Shown: positions 1 to 8,810 of the stretch, in pieces | How positions within the stretch are numbered: position 1 is the first letter of the stretch | How the letters are laid out: the number at the start of each line of letters is the position of its first letter | NCBI RefSeq assembly: GCF_038051925.1 | Contig: NZ_CP150634.1 | Location: forward strand, 558,001 to 622,000 | DNA length: 64,000 nucleotides | Reading direction: 5' to 3' | Source: Methylotuvimicrobium sp. KM2 | Lineage (GTDB): Bacteria > Pseudomonadota > Gammaproteobacteria > Methylococcales > Methylomonadaceae | Position numbers and translations under genes: made by a program | Notes under the pieces: generated by a model | What the model was told of the DNA's origin: nothing | The model's input: only the letters and a program-made list of their open reading frames with translations | Databases searched by the model: none

Positions 1-114
1 GCTTATAACGGTTCGTCCGTTTATCATCCCGATGCCTCCGACCGCAACGACGACCGTGTGCTTTATCTACGCATGCCCGATCCCGATCATAATGAACCTT
101 GCGATAGCTATTAA
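1..114 (+). CDS. C-terminal end of an unidentified protein (partial)
   Basis: An open frame enters from the left edge and runs 37 codons to a TAA stop at 112-114. The visible tail is hydrophilic and rich in Asp, Pro and Asn, with a Cys six codons before the end. There is too little to assign a family. It lies 57 bases upstream of the moxR-like gene on the same strand. That it is a real gene rests only on its continuous frame and position. Confidence 0.45.
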   Translation, partial: AYNGSSVYHPDASDRNDDRVLYLRMPDPDHNEPCDSY

Positions 115-171
115 CACAATTGCCAGCCGGTATGAACCTGGCATTATTTTAGATTGAGAAGGATTGACAGT

Positions 172-1077
172 ATGGAACATGACTTAGAAGCGTTAATTAA
201 CCAAGCGAACCGAATTATTCTGGGTAAGGATCGGCAAATTCGATTGGCGGTGTGTTGTTTGCTGGCCAAAGGGCATTTGTTGATCGAGGATTTACCCGGC
301 GTGGGGAAGACGACTTTGTCGCATGCGCTGGCTAAATTATTCGGTATGGATTATCAGCGTTTGCAATTTACCAGCGATCTGTTGCCGGCGGATATTATCG
401 GTTCGTCGGTGTTTATGGCGAATGAGCATGCGTTTAAGTTTCATCCCGGCCCGATTTTCAGGCAAATGATCTTGGCCGATGAAATCAATCGGGCTTCGCC
501 GAAGGCGCAAAGCGCTTTGCTCGAGGCGATGGAGGAGCGGCAAGTTACGGTAGACGGGGAAACGTATGCTTTGCCCGAGTTGTTTTTTGTGATCGCCACG
601 CAAAACCCGAATCATCATGTGGGTACGTTTTCTTTGCCCGAGTCGCAATTGGACCGGTTTTTGATGCGGATCGAGTTGGGTTATCCGGATCATCGCGCCG
701 AGTTGTCGTTGTTGTCCGGCGAGGCGCGCTATCGCTTGCTTGAGGATTTGCCGGTGATGATGCCGGCAGAGCGTTTGTTGCAGTTGCAGGATCAAGTGGC
801 GCGCGTGTATGCCTCGCCGGCTTTGTTGAATTATGTGTTGGCGGTCGTGACGTTTACTCGGCAGTCCGATCAGTATCATTGCGGTTTATCGCCTCGGGCC
901 GGTTTGGCTTTGCTGAACGCGGCCAAGGCTTGGGCGTTGTTGGCCAATCGCGACGCGGTGTTGCCCGAAGATGTGCAAGCGGTATTGCCGGCGGTTGCGG
1001 GGCACCGGATTCGTTCCGGGCTGGGGAATTCCGAGTCTATCGTAGCGCCGATTTTACAAAACGTGCCGGCGGTTTGA
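172..1077 (+). CDS. MoxR-family AAA+ ATPase
   Basis: A 301-residue cytoplasmic AAA+ ATPase of the MoxR type, near the usual family length of about 320. The Walker A is GVGKTT at residues 43-48, the Walker B is LADEINR at 101-107, and the sensor-1 segment FFVIATQNP follows near residue 145. MoxR proteins act as chaperones, often for proteins encoded next to them; here the likely partners are the DUF58 and transglutaminase proteins downstream. I chose ATG 172 because GAGAAGG at 156-162 is well spaced from it; a TTG at 154 would place the start before this ribosome site. Unusually, about 800 bp of repeats separate it from the DUF58 gene, so transcriptional coupling may be weakened. Confidence 0.93.
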   Translation: MEHDLEALINQANRIILGKDRQIRLAVCCLLAKGHLLIEDLPGVGKTTLSHALAKLFGMDYQRLQFTSDLLPADIIGSSVFMANEHAFKFHPGPIFRQMILADEINRASPKAQSALLEAMEERQVTVDGETYALPELFFVIATQNPNHHVGTFSLPESQLDRFLMRIELGYPDHRAELSLLSGEARYRLLEDLPVMMPAERLLQLQDQVARVYASPALLNYVLAVVTFTRQSDQYHCGLSPRAGLALLNAAKAWALLANRDAVLPEDVQAVLPAVAGHRIRSGLGNSESIVAPILQNVPAV

Positions 1078-1430
1078 ATGTGGTCTTTCCCTGCCGCCGA
1101 CGCCTGTCGGTCGAGCAACCGCACCCTCTTCGGAACCGGTATCTGAGCAGGACGGGGTTTAAACCCCGTCCTAAACGTTTCGCCCGTGGCCGAAGCAAAC
1201 CGAAAGTAACTATTCAGTCCCCGGAAATTATCGTTCCCACGCTCTGCGTGGGAATGCCTGAGTACCGCTCCAGCGGTACGAGACGCTAGAGCGTCTCGGT
1301 CTTCATTCCCACGCCGGAGCGTGGGAACGATAGGGGCTGTGAATAATTACAACCGAAATGTTTGGAGCAAATCGAAACGTTCGGGGCGGGTTGAATAACC
1401 CGCCCCGCGCTCATCGTTATACATAAATTG
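1078..1430. repeat. Intergenic palindromes (REP-like)
   Basis: No gene is visible. The stretch opens with a fragment resembling the right end of the large repeat family (CGCCGACGCCTGTCGGTCGA then GAACCGGTA). It continues with palindromes built on CGTTCCCACGC...GCGTGGGAATG near 1231-1256, ACCGCTCCAGCGGT at 1263-1276, and CATTCCCACGCCGGAGCGTGGGAACG near 1303-1330. Similar GTGGGAACG palindromes recur at about 9,710, 17,430 and 58,660. GGCGGGTTGAATAACCCGCC (1384-1403) is a further hairpin. Confidence 0.75.
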
Positions 1431-1495
1431 TAGGGTACGCTGCGCGTACCAAAGCCGTGCCCTGACGGTTCGGCTGGCACATGAACATCGAGGGG

Positions 1496-1729
1496 TTAGG
1501 ATTTCGTGATAAATAACGTCCTGGAACTATGAGCCTTGTTGAGGGTTCGGTCACTCGCTTGGCAGGACGCCGTGAATACGTCCGTGTAGGCTTGACGGCG
1601 GTGACTGATTGCCATGGATGGCATGAATGCAGATTTTGCAGGAGCAAAAATCTGCCCTGCCGCCGACACCTGCCAATCGAGCAACCGAACCCTCCTAAAA
1701 TAGGGAAGTTATTTATGGCCAAATCCTTA
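1496..1729 (+). repeat. MITE-like repeat, family 1 (empty copy)
   Basis: The ends are inverted repeats, TTAGGATTTCGTGATAAATA at the left and TTATTTATGGCCAAATCCTTA-like at the right. Inside, GGTTCGGTCACTCGCTTGGC pairs with the complement of the segment at about 1663-1692. The core GGACGCCGTGAATACGTCC (1566-1584) is intact, so this copy lacks the 65-bp nested element seen elsewhere. Both sides carry GGGTACGC palindromes (1431-1450 and 1731-1757). No protein is encoded; short open frames across it are by-products. Confidence 0.82.
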
Positions 1730-1879
1730 CCAGGGTACGCACAGCGTACCCTACGCGGATCAACGAGCGTTAGGTGTGGGATATCCAAGGGTGTTAAGTG
1801 ACAATAAATGGTATCGAGGTCTCATTGGTTAAGATTGCGAAAGGTATATTTTGAAACGAATTACGGCTAGAGGTGTGGG

Positions 1880-2854
1880 ATGAACGCAGATCTAGCGTCA
1901 TTGAAACAAGGTTTCGGGTTCGGGCGTTTTTTCAGGCGGGGCGAGTCTGTCAGCGGTCCGTTGGAGTTGACGCGGCGGCGGGTTTTTATTTTGCCGACGC
2001 AGCGCGGGCTGAGCTTGGTTTATACCATTGTGTTATTGTTGTTGATTGCATTGATTTATAACAATAATTTGGTGTACGGCTTGGCGTTTTTTTTGGCTAG
2101 TCTGTTTTTCGTGACGATTTTGCATACCTATCGGGCGCTGGCCGGGTTGGTGGTAAAAATCGGTTATGCGGCTCCGGTTTTTGCCGGCGAATCGGCGGGA
2201 CTATTATTGACGGTGAGTAATCCGACGGACACTCGTCGCCATGCTTTGTCTGCGCATCTGGAAAGCGAGTCGGTCTTCGATTTGGAGGCTCGGCAAAGTA
2301 AAACGCTTACCTTGTATATGCGCACTCAACAACGCGGTTGGCATTCGATTGGCGCGATAACGCTGGCCAGTCATTATCCGTTGGGGCTTTTTCGGGCCTG
2401 GTCGCCGCTGCGCTTTAGCGATCGGATTTTGGTTTATCCGAAGCCGGCTCGGGATGTCGTACCTTTTCCGGACGCGAGCGGGTCTGACGCGGCCGGGCAG
2501 AGCGTTAGCGACCGCGGGGGGCAAGACGATTTTATCGGCACTCGCGAATATCAGGCCGGGGATTTGTTGCGCCAGATTCATTGGAAGGCTTATGCCAAGG
2601 GTCAAGGTTTGTTGTCTAAACAATATGCCGGCGAGTCGGTCGGCACCGAGTTGTGGCTGGATTATGGGCAGGCTTTCGGGGAGCGAACCGAAGATCGTTT
2701 GAGCCGTTTATGCCGCTGGGTTTTGGATGCCGATACGGCCGGTTTGCGTTATGGCTTGCGTTTGCCGGGTTGCCGTATTCCTCCGGATAACGGTGCTTCG
2801 CATCGAGCCCGCTGTTTGAAGGCCTTGGCTCTTTTTGAGGGCGAGCGATCATGA
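1880..2854 (+). CDS. DUF58 domain protein
   Basis: A 324-residue membrane protein of the DUF58 family, usually encoded between a MoxR ATPase and a transglutaminase-like protein. Two membrane segments lie at about residues 43-60 and 64-83. The family signature follows at about 215-245, with REYQAGD, RQIHWKAYAKG and SKQYAGE. The start at 1880 follows AGGTGTGGG. The stop overlaps the next start by four bases (ATGA), so translation is probably coupled to the transglutaminase gene. The exact biochemical role of the family is unsettled; a cell-envelope or protein-maturation role with MoxR is inferred from context. Confidence 0.9.
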   Translation: MNADLASLKQGFGFGRFFRRGESVSGPLELTRRRVFILPTQRGLSLVYTIVLLLLIALIYNNNLVYGLAFFLASLFFVTILHTYRALAGLVVKIGYAAPVFAGESAGLLLTVSNPTDTRRHALSAHLESESVFDLEARQSKTLTLYMRTQQRGWHSIGAITLASHYPLGLFRAWSPLRFSDRILVYPKPARDVVPFPDASGSDAAGQSVSDRGGQDDFIGTREYQAGDLLRQIHWKAYAKGQGLLSKQYAGESVGTELWLDYGQAFGERTEDRLSRLCRWVLDADTAGLRYGLRLPGCRIPPDNGASHRARCLKALALFEGERS

Positions 2855-4800
2855 ATGCCGGTATCTTACGAGGCTTGTTATTTGCGGTCGCTTTGATCGT
2901 GCTGCCGCACGTCGGTCATATTCCGCCGCTTTTATCCGTATTTTTTGGGGTGTTGTGGATTTGGCGTTTTTGCGGTATTCGTTATCCGAATTGTCTGCCT
3001 AGGGGCATGGCCGCTTCGGTGTTGATGCTGGTCGGTATCGGTTTGCTGGTCGCTCATCATCGAGGCGAATGGGGGATCGATAGCGGTACGGCCTTGTTTG
3101 TGACGGCCTTGGGCTTGAAGTTGTTGGAGTTGAATAAGCCGCGCGATGTTTATTTGATCGCTTATTTGGGCTTTATCGTCATTGCCGCTCAGTTTTTGTA
3201 TTGGCAAAACATCGTTGCCGCCGTTTATGGTTTGTCGGTCAGTGTGTTGTTGTTGGCATGTTTGGTTGCCGTGAATCAGCATGGCCGTCTGTTTCGCGCC
3301 GATGTATTCCGCAGGATTTCGTATTTGTTTTTGCAGGCCCTGCCGATGACGGCAATTTTATTCATGGTGTTCCCTCGGGTGCAGGCGCCTGCCTGGGCAT
3401 TTTTGAATGACGATAAGCATCGGGCGCAGTCGGGGCTCGGCGATATTTTGGAGCCGGGCGCTTTCGATCAATTGGCTTTGTCGCCCAAACTGGCGTTTCG
3501 GGTCAAGTTTGACGGGGCGATGCCGCCTAAGGATCAATTGTATTGGCGCGGCCCGGTGTTTAGTTTTACCGACGGCGTTCGGTGGCGCAAGTCTAATAAT
3601 GCTCATGCCAAGTATTATCAAGAACCCTTGCAGGTATCCGGTCAATCGTATGCCTATCGCTTGTTGCTGGAGCCGCAAGCTCACTCATGGGTGTATGGGC
3701 TGGAGATGCCCGTCGAGTTCGATGATTCGTTGCGGCGCGATGCCAATTATCAGTTGCTTAGTCGGGTTCGGAGCGGGGAGGCCGCCGAATTTAAGCTGGT
3801 GTCTTATTCGCACTACAACACCGGCCGCATTACGCGCTCGGAGTATGCGGAGAACCGGCAGTTACCCGGCGAGCCTTCCGCTGAAGTCGAGTCTTTGGTC
3901 CGGCAGCTACACGGTTTTGACGAGGCGCCCGAGCGGTATTTGAATAATGTGTTGGCGTGGTTTCGGCGGCAGGGTTTTCAATACAGTCTGACACCGCCTT
4001 TGATGCCGGATCGTCCGATTGAAACATTTTTGTTCGAGGCCAAAACGGGTTTTTGCAATCACTATGCGACGGCGTTTGTTTATTTATTGAGGGTCGCCGA
4101 TATTCCGGCCCGTGTGGTTACGGGTTATCAGGGCGGCGAGTTCAATAAAATCGGCCGGTTTTTAGAAGTCCGGCAATCGGATGCGCATGCCTGGGCTGAG
4201 GTTTGGCTGGACGGCAAGGGTTGGGTTCGGGTCGATCCTACGAGTGCCGTTATGCCGGTTCAGACCGCGCAAGATTCGCTTAGGGATGAGCGTCCGGAGT
4301 TCGGAGAGGCGGGTGCGGCGCCAACTGACCGGGAAATTCGTGATTCCTGGTCCGATTTGAAGCCGGTCGAGCAGTTTTGGAATAGTTTGGAATATTACTG
4401 GCAGCGCTGGATCGTCAGTTATGGCAGCGGGACGCGTAGCGATCTGTTGAATCGCCTTCATCTGAAGCATTGGCAAGAGGTGTTGTTCGGCTTGCTGGCC
4501 GTATGGCTTGCGGTGATGTTGATTTTGGCGGGTATGTTGTTGAGGCCTTGGGGCAAGCGTGACGATCCGGTGGTGAAATTGTATCGGAAATTTTGCCGGA
4601 AAATGACCCGGCTGGGCGTGGAGAGAGCAAGCGGCGAAGGACCGATCGATTTTGCGCAAAGAGCAAAGGTGCATTGTCCGGAATTGGCGCGCGATATCGA
4701 TGAGATTACCGAGATATTCGTTAGATTGAAGTATCAACGTGCGGATTCGGACGGCGATTTTAGACGCTTGAGAAGGAAGGTTTCGGGGTTGCGATGTTGA
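2851..4800 (+). CDS. TgpA-like membrane transglutaminase (DUF3488 and transglutaminase core)
   Basis: A 649-residue protein with a hydrophobic N-terminal block of several membrane helices (about residues 5-180), an outward transglutaminase-like domain, a last helix at about 547-568, and a cytoplasmic tail. The catalytic triad can be read directly: Cys402 in KTGFCNHYATAF, His446 in DAHAWAEVWL and Asp462 in VRVDPTS. This is the TgpA arrangement, as in Pseudomonas. It overlaps the DUF58 stop by ATGA and probably forms a unit with it. The natural substrate of TgpA-type enzymes is not established. Confidence 0.92.
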   Translation: MNAGILRGLLFAVALIVLPHVGHIPPLLSVFFGVLWIWRFCGIRYPNCLPRGMAASVLMLVGIGLLVAHHRGEWGIDSGTALFVTALGLKLLELNKPRDVYLIAYLGFIVIAAQFLYWQNIVAAVYGLSVSVLLLACLVAVNQHGRLFRADVFRRISYLFLQALPMTAILFMVFPRVQAPAWAFLNDDKHRAQSGLGDILEPGAFDQLALSPKLAFRVKFDGAMPPKDQLYWRGPVFSFTDGVRWRKSNNAHAKYYQEPLQVSGQSYAYRLLLEPQAHSWVYGLEMPVEFDDSLRRDANYQLLSRVRSGEAAEFKLVSYSHYNTGRITRSEYAENRQLPGEPSAEVESLVRQLHGFDEAPERYLNNVLAWFRRQGFQYSLTPPLMPDRPIETFLFEAKTGFCNHYATAFVYLLRVADIPARVVTGYQGGEFNKIGRFLEVRQSDAHAWAEVWLDGKGWVRVDPTSAVMPVQTAQDSLRDERPEFGEAGAAPTDREIRDSWSDLKPVEQFWNSLEYYWQRWIVSYGSGTRSDLLNRLHLKHWQEVLFGLLAVWLAVMLILAGMLLRPWGKRDDPVVKLYRKFCRKMTRLGVERASGEGPIDFAQRAKVHCPELARDIDEITEIFVRLKYQRADSDGDFRRLRRKVSGLRC

Positions 4801-5240
4801 ATTCGGAAGGGCCGATGGGTTTCGGCTTCCGCCTCTACCCATCCTACGCAAGAGCGACCCTGTAGGATGGGTAGCAGCGAAGCGGAAACCCGTCATCCTA
4901 AATTCGGCAGTTCAACCATGAAGCACATGAAGTTCATGAAGTATTTCAATAGATTACCTAAACATTGCAGCTAACCTTTCGGGTGAGCGAAAGTTGTTCA
5001 TAAACGAATGACAAGTTATTGAGTTAACTTCTTATTCTTCATGATCTTCATGGTGAAATGCTTTTTCTAGGATCATGGGGACTAGGGCGCCCGCAAATGG
5101 CAGGAAAAGATTGCGGACGGGTTGATAAAACCCGTCCGGCGGAAGATAACCGTCGGTGGGGAGAAACGATGGGTTTCGGCTTCCGCCTCTACCCATCCTA
5201 CGCAAGAGCGACCCTGTAGGATGGGGGTATTGCTACCGAC
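4801..5240. repeat. Intergenic repeats between convergent genes
   Basis: No gene is seen. Two copies of a repeat containing TTTCGGCTTCCGCCTCTACC and the hairpin CCATCCTACGCA...TGTAGGATGG lie at about 4812-4898 and 5168-5226. Between them, AACCATGAAGCACATGAAG (4914-4932) recurs in inverted form at about 50270-50290. The region separates the transglutaminase gene from the GH57 gene and may hold their transcription ends, but I see no clean terminator. Confidence 0.6.
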
Positions 5241-5241
5241 T

Positions 5242-7341
5242 TCAGGCCAAATAAATCCTCTCCAATGCGCTGCGCGAGACATTGCCGTGTGAGTCTTCGG
5301 CTTCAATGTAGTAGCGCACATTGCCCGCTCCGACCGGTAAGGACGCGGTGCAATAATCGGCCGATACCGAGGCGCCGGTGTGGCTTGGATATGGGCCGTG
5401 ATTGTTGAGATCCAGGCGTTTCTCGCCGGAAGCTGTGCGCAGTACGAGTGTCGTGCGCTTCAGGCCGGATAGATCGTGGATGAAGGTATGCAGCGTGGCT
5501 TCTCTCGGCGCGGCTTTAAGGCAACCCTGTCCCCAGCAATCGCCGCCCGGGTTTTCCGGCGTTACCCAGGGGGCGAAAATGGTCGGGCCGGTGCGGTCGC
5601 CGACTTGTTTAACGGCGCTGCCGAGTAATTGCCAGCCTTTATTGGCGGCTTCGGTAACTTGTTTATCCCAGACGTCCTGACCGGTCCAATACCAGTAACA
5701 GCTGGTTTCGGCCGTGAGCATCAAGCGCGAGGCTTCTTGCAGCGCTGCATGTTCCGGCGCGCTGTCTTCGATCGTATGCACGAGGTTTTGTAGCGCCGTG
5801 AGCGCGGCCCACGAGTTGAGGTCGGGCGAATAGGATTGGTCGTAGCGGCTGAACCATTTCATGAATTGCGGGTCGCCGTTGTCGGCGCCGCTCCAGGAGC
5901 CGGGTTCGATATGCACGGCCTGAGCCGGGTCGGGCGGGAAACGCCGCAGATAATCCTCGCTGGTGGTCAGTTCGAAGCGCGGGTCTTCTTGCAGCCAGCG
6001 CACCAGTTCGCCGGTGTTGTGGTGATAATAGCTGTCCGCGCCGCCGCCGTGGTTGTCGCCGTCGGAATGCAGCAGAAAAAAAGGCGGATGTTTCGGATCG
6101 AAACTGCCGGTTTCGACGATTCTGTCGTAAACTTGACCGAGTACGTCGGGATATTGCAAGGCGCCGAAGCCGCCCCGGGCGTCTTCATTACCGATATAGC
6201 GCTCGGCCGGAATGCCGATGATTTTATGAATATTGCCGTCCGGGTCTTCGTAGGCGATATATTCGGGCCGCATCAGGCTCGGGGAAATCTTGGAGCCGGC
6301 CCAGATATTGTGCAGTTGAAGCCAATCGTCCACCGGCGGGTTGACTTGTTCAGCGGGGTTGGGCGGCAGCATGCCTTCGTTGATGCCGGCGTAGGGGTAA
6401 TCGCGGCAGGCGCGGTAACGGTGAATGGAATCGTAGATGACCGCTTCGATGCCGGCTTCCTTCAGTGCCGGAATCATGCGCACATGGAAGGCGGTCTCCG
6501 GTGGGAACAAGACTTTGGAGGCTTCGACGCCGAAGTGGGCGCGTATGGCGTCTTGATGCCACTGAATGTGGCGCACGATGTTGCGCGCCGGAATCAGCGC
6601 CATCAGCGGATGAAAGTAGCCGAACGCGGAAAAAGCCATGCGGGGATTGCCGAGTGCGGTTTTGGCGCCGGCGATGCCGCGCAACTCGTTTTTCCAGTCC
6701 GAGAAACGACCGCCGCACAAGCCTTGTGCCTCGCAACGATCGAGTTGTTCGATCAGCGAACCGCTCCAACTGGTCGACAGTCCGGCATGCGGCAAGTTTC
6801 CTTCGTCATATTGGCGCACCGCGGCCGGTAGGAAGCCGGTGTAATTGCCGACACGAGAGCCGAAGATCTCGTCTTTTTCACCATCCCAATAATCGGGATC
6901 GGCCGCGCGGTAATAGGGCTGGTGCATGTGTTTGTGAATACCGAAGTATACCTTGATGCCGTCGGCAATCTCTATTTTCCGTGCGGCGCGAGGAGGAGCG
7001 TCGAGCCGAAGGTCGCGATAGACTTTGATCCAGTCGTCTCCGCCGGCCCGGCTCAAGTCGGCCTGGCGGCAGCCTTCGATCTGTATATTGATGTGGTTTG
7101 CGGCAAATAAACCGGCCGGTATCTTTGCGGTATAAATGTAGTCGCCTTTGTCGTCGGCCCGGCTGCCGATCGCATCATCCTTTATGATTTTTTGTCGGCC
7201 TTCGCCATGCAATATCACTTGCGGAAACGGGATTATGCCGTCGGCGCGAAAGCTGACCTCGAATGATGGGTTTTTTCCCGAGGCATCGCAAGCAAGCGAT
7301 TCGGGGCAATTGATATCCGATAGTTTGGAAAAAATACTCAT
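5242..7341 (-). CDS. Glycoside hydrolase family 57 protein
   Basis: A 699-residue protein whose central part carries GH57 hallmarks: IHKHMHQPYY near residue 134, where the barrel begins, FPPETAF in the middle, and FLLHSDGDNHGGG further on. GH57 enzymes act on alpha-glucans (amylases, 4-alpha-glucanotransferases, branching enzymes). The first 120 residues look like an added beta domain, and the last 90 residues look like a second one. There is no signal peptide, so it is probably cytoplasmic and may act on glycogen. It stands alone between convergent and divergent neighbours. The exact specificity cannot be told from sequence reading. Confidence 0.85.
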   Translation of the reverse strand: MSIFSKLSDINCPESLACDASGKNPSFEVSFRADGIIPFPQVILHGEGRQKIIKDDAIGSRADDKGDYIYTAKIPAGLFAANHINIQIEGCRQADLSRAGGDDWIKVYRDLRLDAPPRAARKIEIADGIKVYFGIHKHMHQPYYRAADPDYWDGEKDEIFGSRVGNYTGFLPAAVRQYDEGNLPHAGLSTSWSGSLIEQLDRCEAQGLCGGRFSDWKNELRGIAGAKTALGNPRMAFSAFGYFHPLMALIPARNIVRHIQWHQDAIRAHFGVEASKVLFPPETAFHVRMIPALKEAGIEAVIYDSIHRYRACRDYPYAGINEGMLPPNPAEQVNPPVDDWLQLHNIWAGSKISPSLMRPEYIAYEDPDGNIHKIIGIPAERYIGNEDARGGFGALQYPDVLGQVYDRIVETGSFDPKHPPFFLLHSDGDNHGGGADSYYHHNTGELVRWLQEDPRFELTTSEDYLRRFPPDPAQAVHIEPGSWSGADNGDPQFMKWFSRYDQSYSPDLNSWAALTALQNLVHTIEDSAPEHAALQEASRLMLTAETSCYWYWTGQDVWDKQVTEAANKGWQLLGSAVKQVGDRTGPTIFAPWVTPENPGGDCWGQGCLKAAPREATLHTFIHDLSGLKRTTLVLRTASGEKRLDLNNHGPYPSHTGASVSADYCTASLPVGAGNVRYYIEAEDSHGNVSRSALERIYLA

Positions 7342-7473
7342 CTTTATGTCCTATGATTTCAACGACTGAGAATGACAAAAGTGTAAGTCTTCCCTCTCAA
7401 TCTGTCGACTTTCGGGTGCTTTAGGACTCGGTCATAAATAATTTCCGTAATTTTCGTGAACAGAATGCTTTGG

Positions 7474-7875
7474 CTAATCGTCGTCTTCTAGTAATTCGAC
7501 ACCGATTCTGCTTCGATGTACGCAGTCGGCGTAGACGTCATCGGAGTTCGACATGCCGCGTGCTTCTAAATAACATTGATGCGAAACCGTCAAATAGTCT
7601 TCCAAGTCCACTTTAGGGGTTTTGTGCCCGGCAAAACGCATGCAGTTGGTAAAGGCGCCGGCATCGTAGATCACTGGGATTTCGACCACGGTCATACTCC
7701 CCCCGGTCGGTACTTTTATGCGCTCCTTGTGCATCGAGATTTTGAAGCAGTTCGAGGCATCGGTGAAATAACCGCGATGATCTTCTCCGGGTTCGGTTTG
7801 GGTGAATGTACCCGAACAACTTTGCAAAATAAGTATCGATATCGACAAGGCGGTTTTTTTAAAACTGAGCATCAT
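7474..7875 (-). CDS. Small lipoprotein of unknown function
   Basis: A 133-residue protein starting with a lysine-containing signal and the lipobox LILQSC, so it is probably lipidated at Cys20. The mature part has four further cysteines (in NCF, NCM, QCY and DCV contexts), which could form disulfides in the periplasm. The tail is acidic (ELLEDDD). I do not recognise a family. The start could be 7875 or the next ATG at 7872. It is transcribed in the same direction as the GH57 gene, 132 bases upstream of it. Confidence 0.7.
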   Translation of the reverse strand: MMLSFKKTALSISILILQSCSGTFTQTEPGEDHRGYFTDASNCFKISMHKERIKVPTGGSMTVVEIPVIYDAGAFTNCMRFAGHKTPKVDLEDYLTVSHQCYLEARGMSNSDDVYADCVHRSRIGVELLEDDD

Positions 7876-7945
7876 TATTAATTAGGGCAAAAGGGGCGAC
7901 AGGCTATTATCGAGCCGAAATGTGACAATTAAATGAATCGGCAAT

Positions 7946-8279
7946 TTAGGATTTCGTGAAAAATAACTTTCCTGGTGCTATGAGTTTTGTAGCGGGTTCG
8001 GTAACTCGCTCGACAGGACGCCGTGAACCCAGCACCTAAATCCAGCACCTAAATTCCATAGCCGATTGGCTTTGTTTAATATCATGACTAATTTAGGTGC
8101 TGGATGAATTCCATGAGTCTTTGGCAATGATTCAAAATCATGGCTTATTTAGGTGCTGGGTGAATACTTCCGTGTAGGCTTGACGGCGGCTTTCCCTGCC
8201 GCCGACACCTGTCAATCGAGCAACCGAACCTGCTTACCTTGCATTAAAAATAGGGAAGTTATTTATGACCGAATCCTTA
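7946..8279 (+). repeat. MITE-like repeat, family 1, carrying a nested element
   Basis: It has the same ends as the copy at 1496 (TTAGGATTTCGTGAAAAATA at the left, ATTTATGACCGAATCCTTA at the right). The core GGACGCCGTGAA is interrupted at 8028-8160 by the CCCAGCACCTAAAT element, then resumes with TGAATAC. Confidence 0.82.
8028..8160. repeat. Nested CCCAGCACCTAAAT element, doubly inserted
   Basis: The outer ends are CCCAGCACCTAAAT at 8028-8041 and its complement, ending at 8160. The direct repeat TGAA flanks it (8024-8027 and 8161-8164), consistent with a 4-base target duplication. At 133 bp it is about twice the usual 65 bp because a second copy with the same ends sits inside it (8042-8103). 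This is a repeat within a repeat within a repeat. Confidence 0.8.
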
Positions 8280-8810
8280 GTTGGATCGAAACGATTTATG
8301 ATTGACCATTCGAAGAGTTTTGTTGAGTTCTTGATTATCAAGGTAATCATTTATTTAATAAATGAGAGCTCATTTCCGCGATAGGTAATATAGTGAGTAT
8401 TCAGTCCCACAGCCATTATCGTTCACATGCTCTGCGCTCGGCGTTATACATAAGTCATTTATTATCCTTTTGCAATTTTTTAGCCAATGAGTCCTCGATA
8501 CCATTTATTGCTGCTTAGCACTCTCGGCTCCGAAATCGCGATCTGGGGATCGCTCCCACATAGCGTCCGCCACTCTCTCTGTGGGAGCGACGCCTTCGTC
8601 GCGACTATCGAAGCCGTTAACGCTCAAACTCCAATAGCCTTTTCGACAACACAGCAATTTAGAACTCGGTCGCTACTTTTTGCACAATAGGTATATTTAT
8701 ACTTGTGTATAACGACGAGTGCTCTGCGTGGGGACGATAGGTGGTGTGAATAATTACGTAATAAATGGTCTGTTGTTAAACGGTTTTTAAAATTTAACGG
8801 GGGAGGGGGT
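8280..8810. repeat. Gap with a dispersed repeat; no gene seen
   Basis: No coding region is supported. At about 8440-8620 there is a reverse-oriented copy of the repeat seen at 21480-21600. It contains ATACCATTTATTG, an ATCGCGATC...GATCGCTCCC segment and GTTATACATAAG. A GTGGGAGCGA palindrome lies near 8568-8600. The last 40 bases before 8811 hold the ribosome site of the aldo/keto reductase gene. Confidence 0.55.

Noticed and set aside
1529-1801. Open frame of about 90 codons across the repeat
   Set aside because: It follows the family-1 repeat and related frames occur at other copies; there is no protein family or ribosome site.
5836-6831. Plus-strand frame of 331 codons opposite the GH57 gene
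   Set aside because: It is antisense to a gene with clear GH57 motifs, and the peptide shows no recognisable domain.
8028-8160. Possible CRISPR array because of repeated short sequence
   Set aside because: The units are inverted repeats with differing internal sequence and no regular spacers; no cas gene is present.
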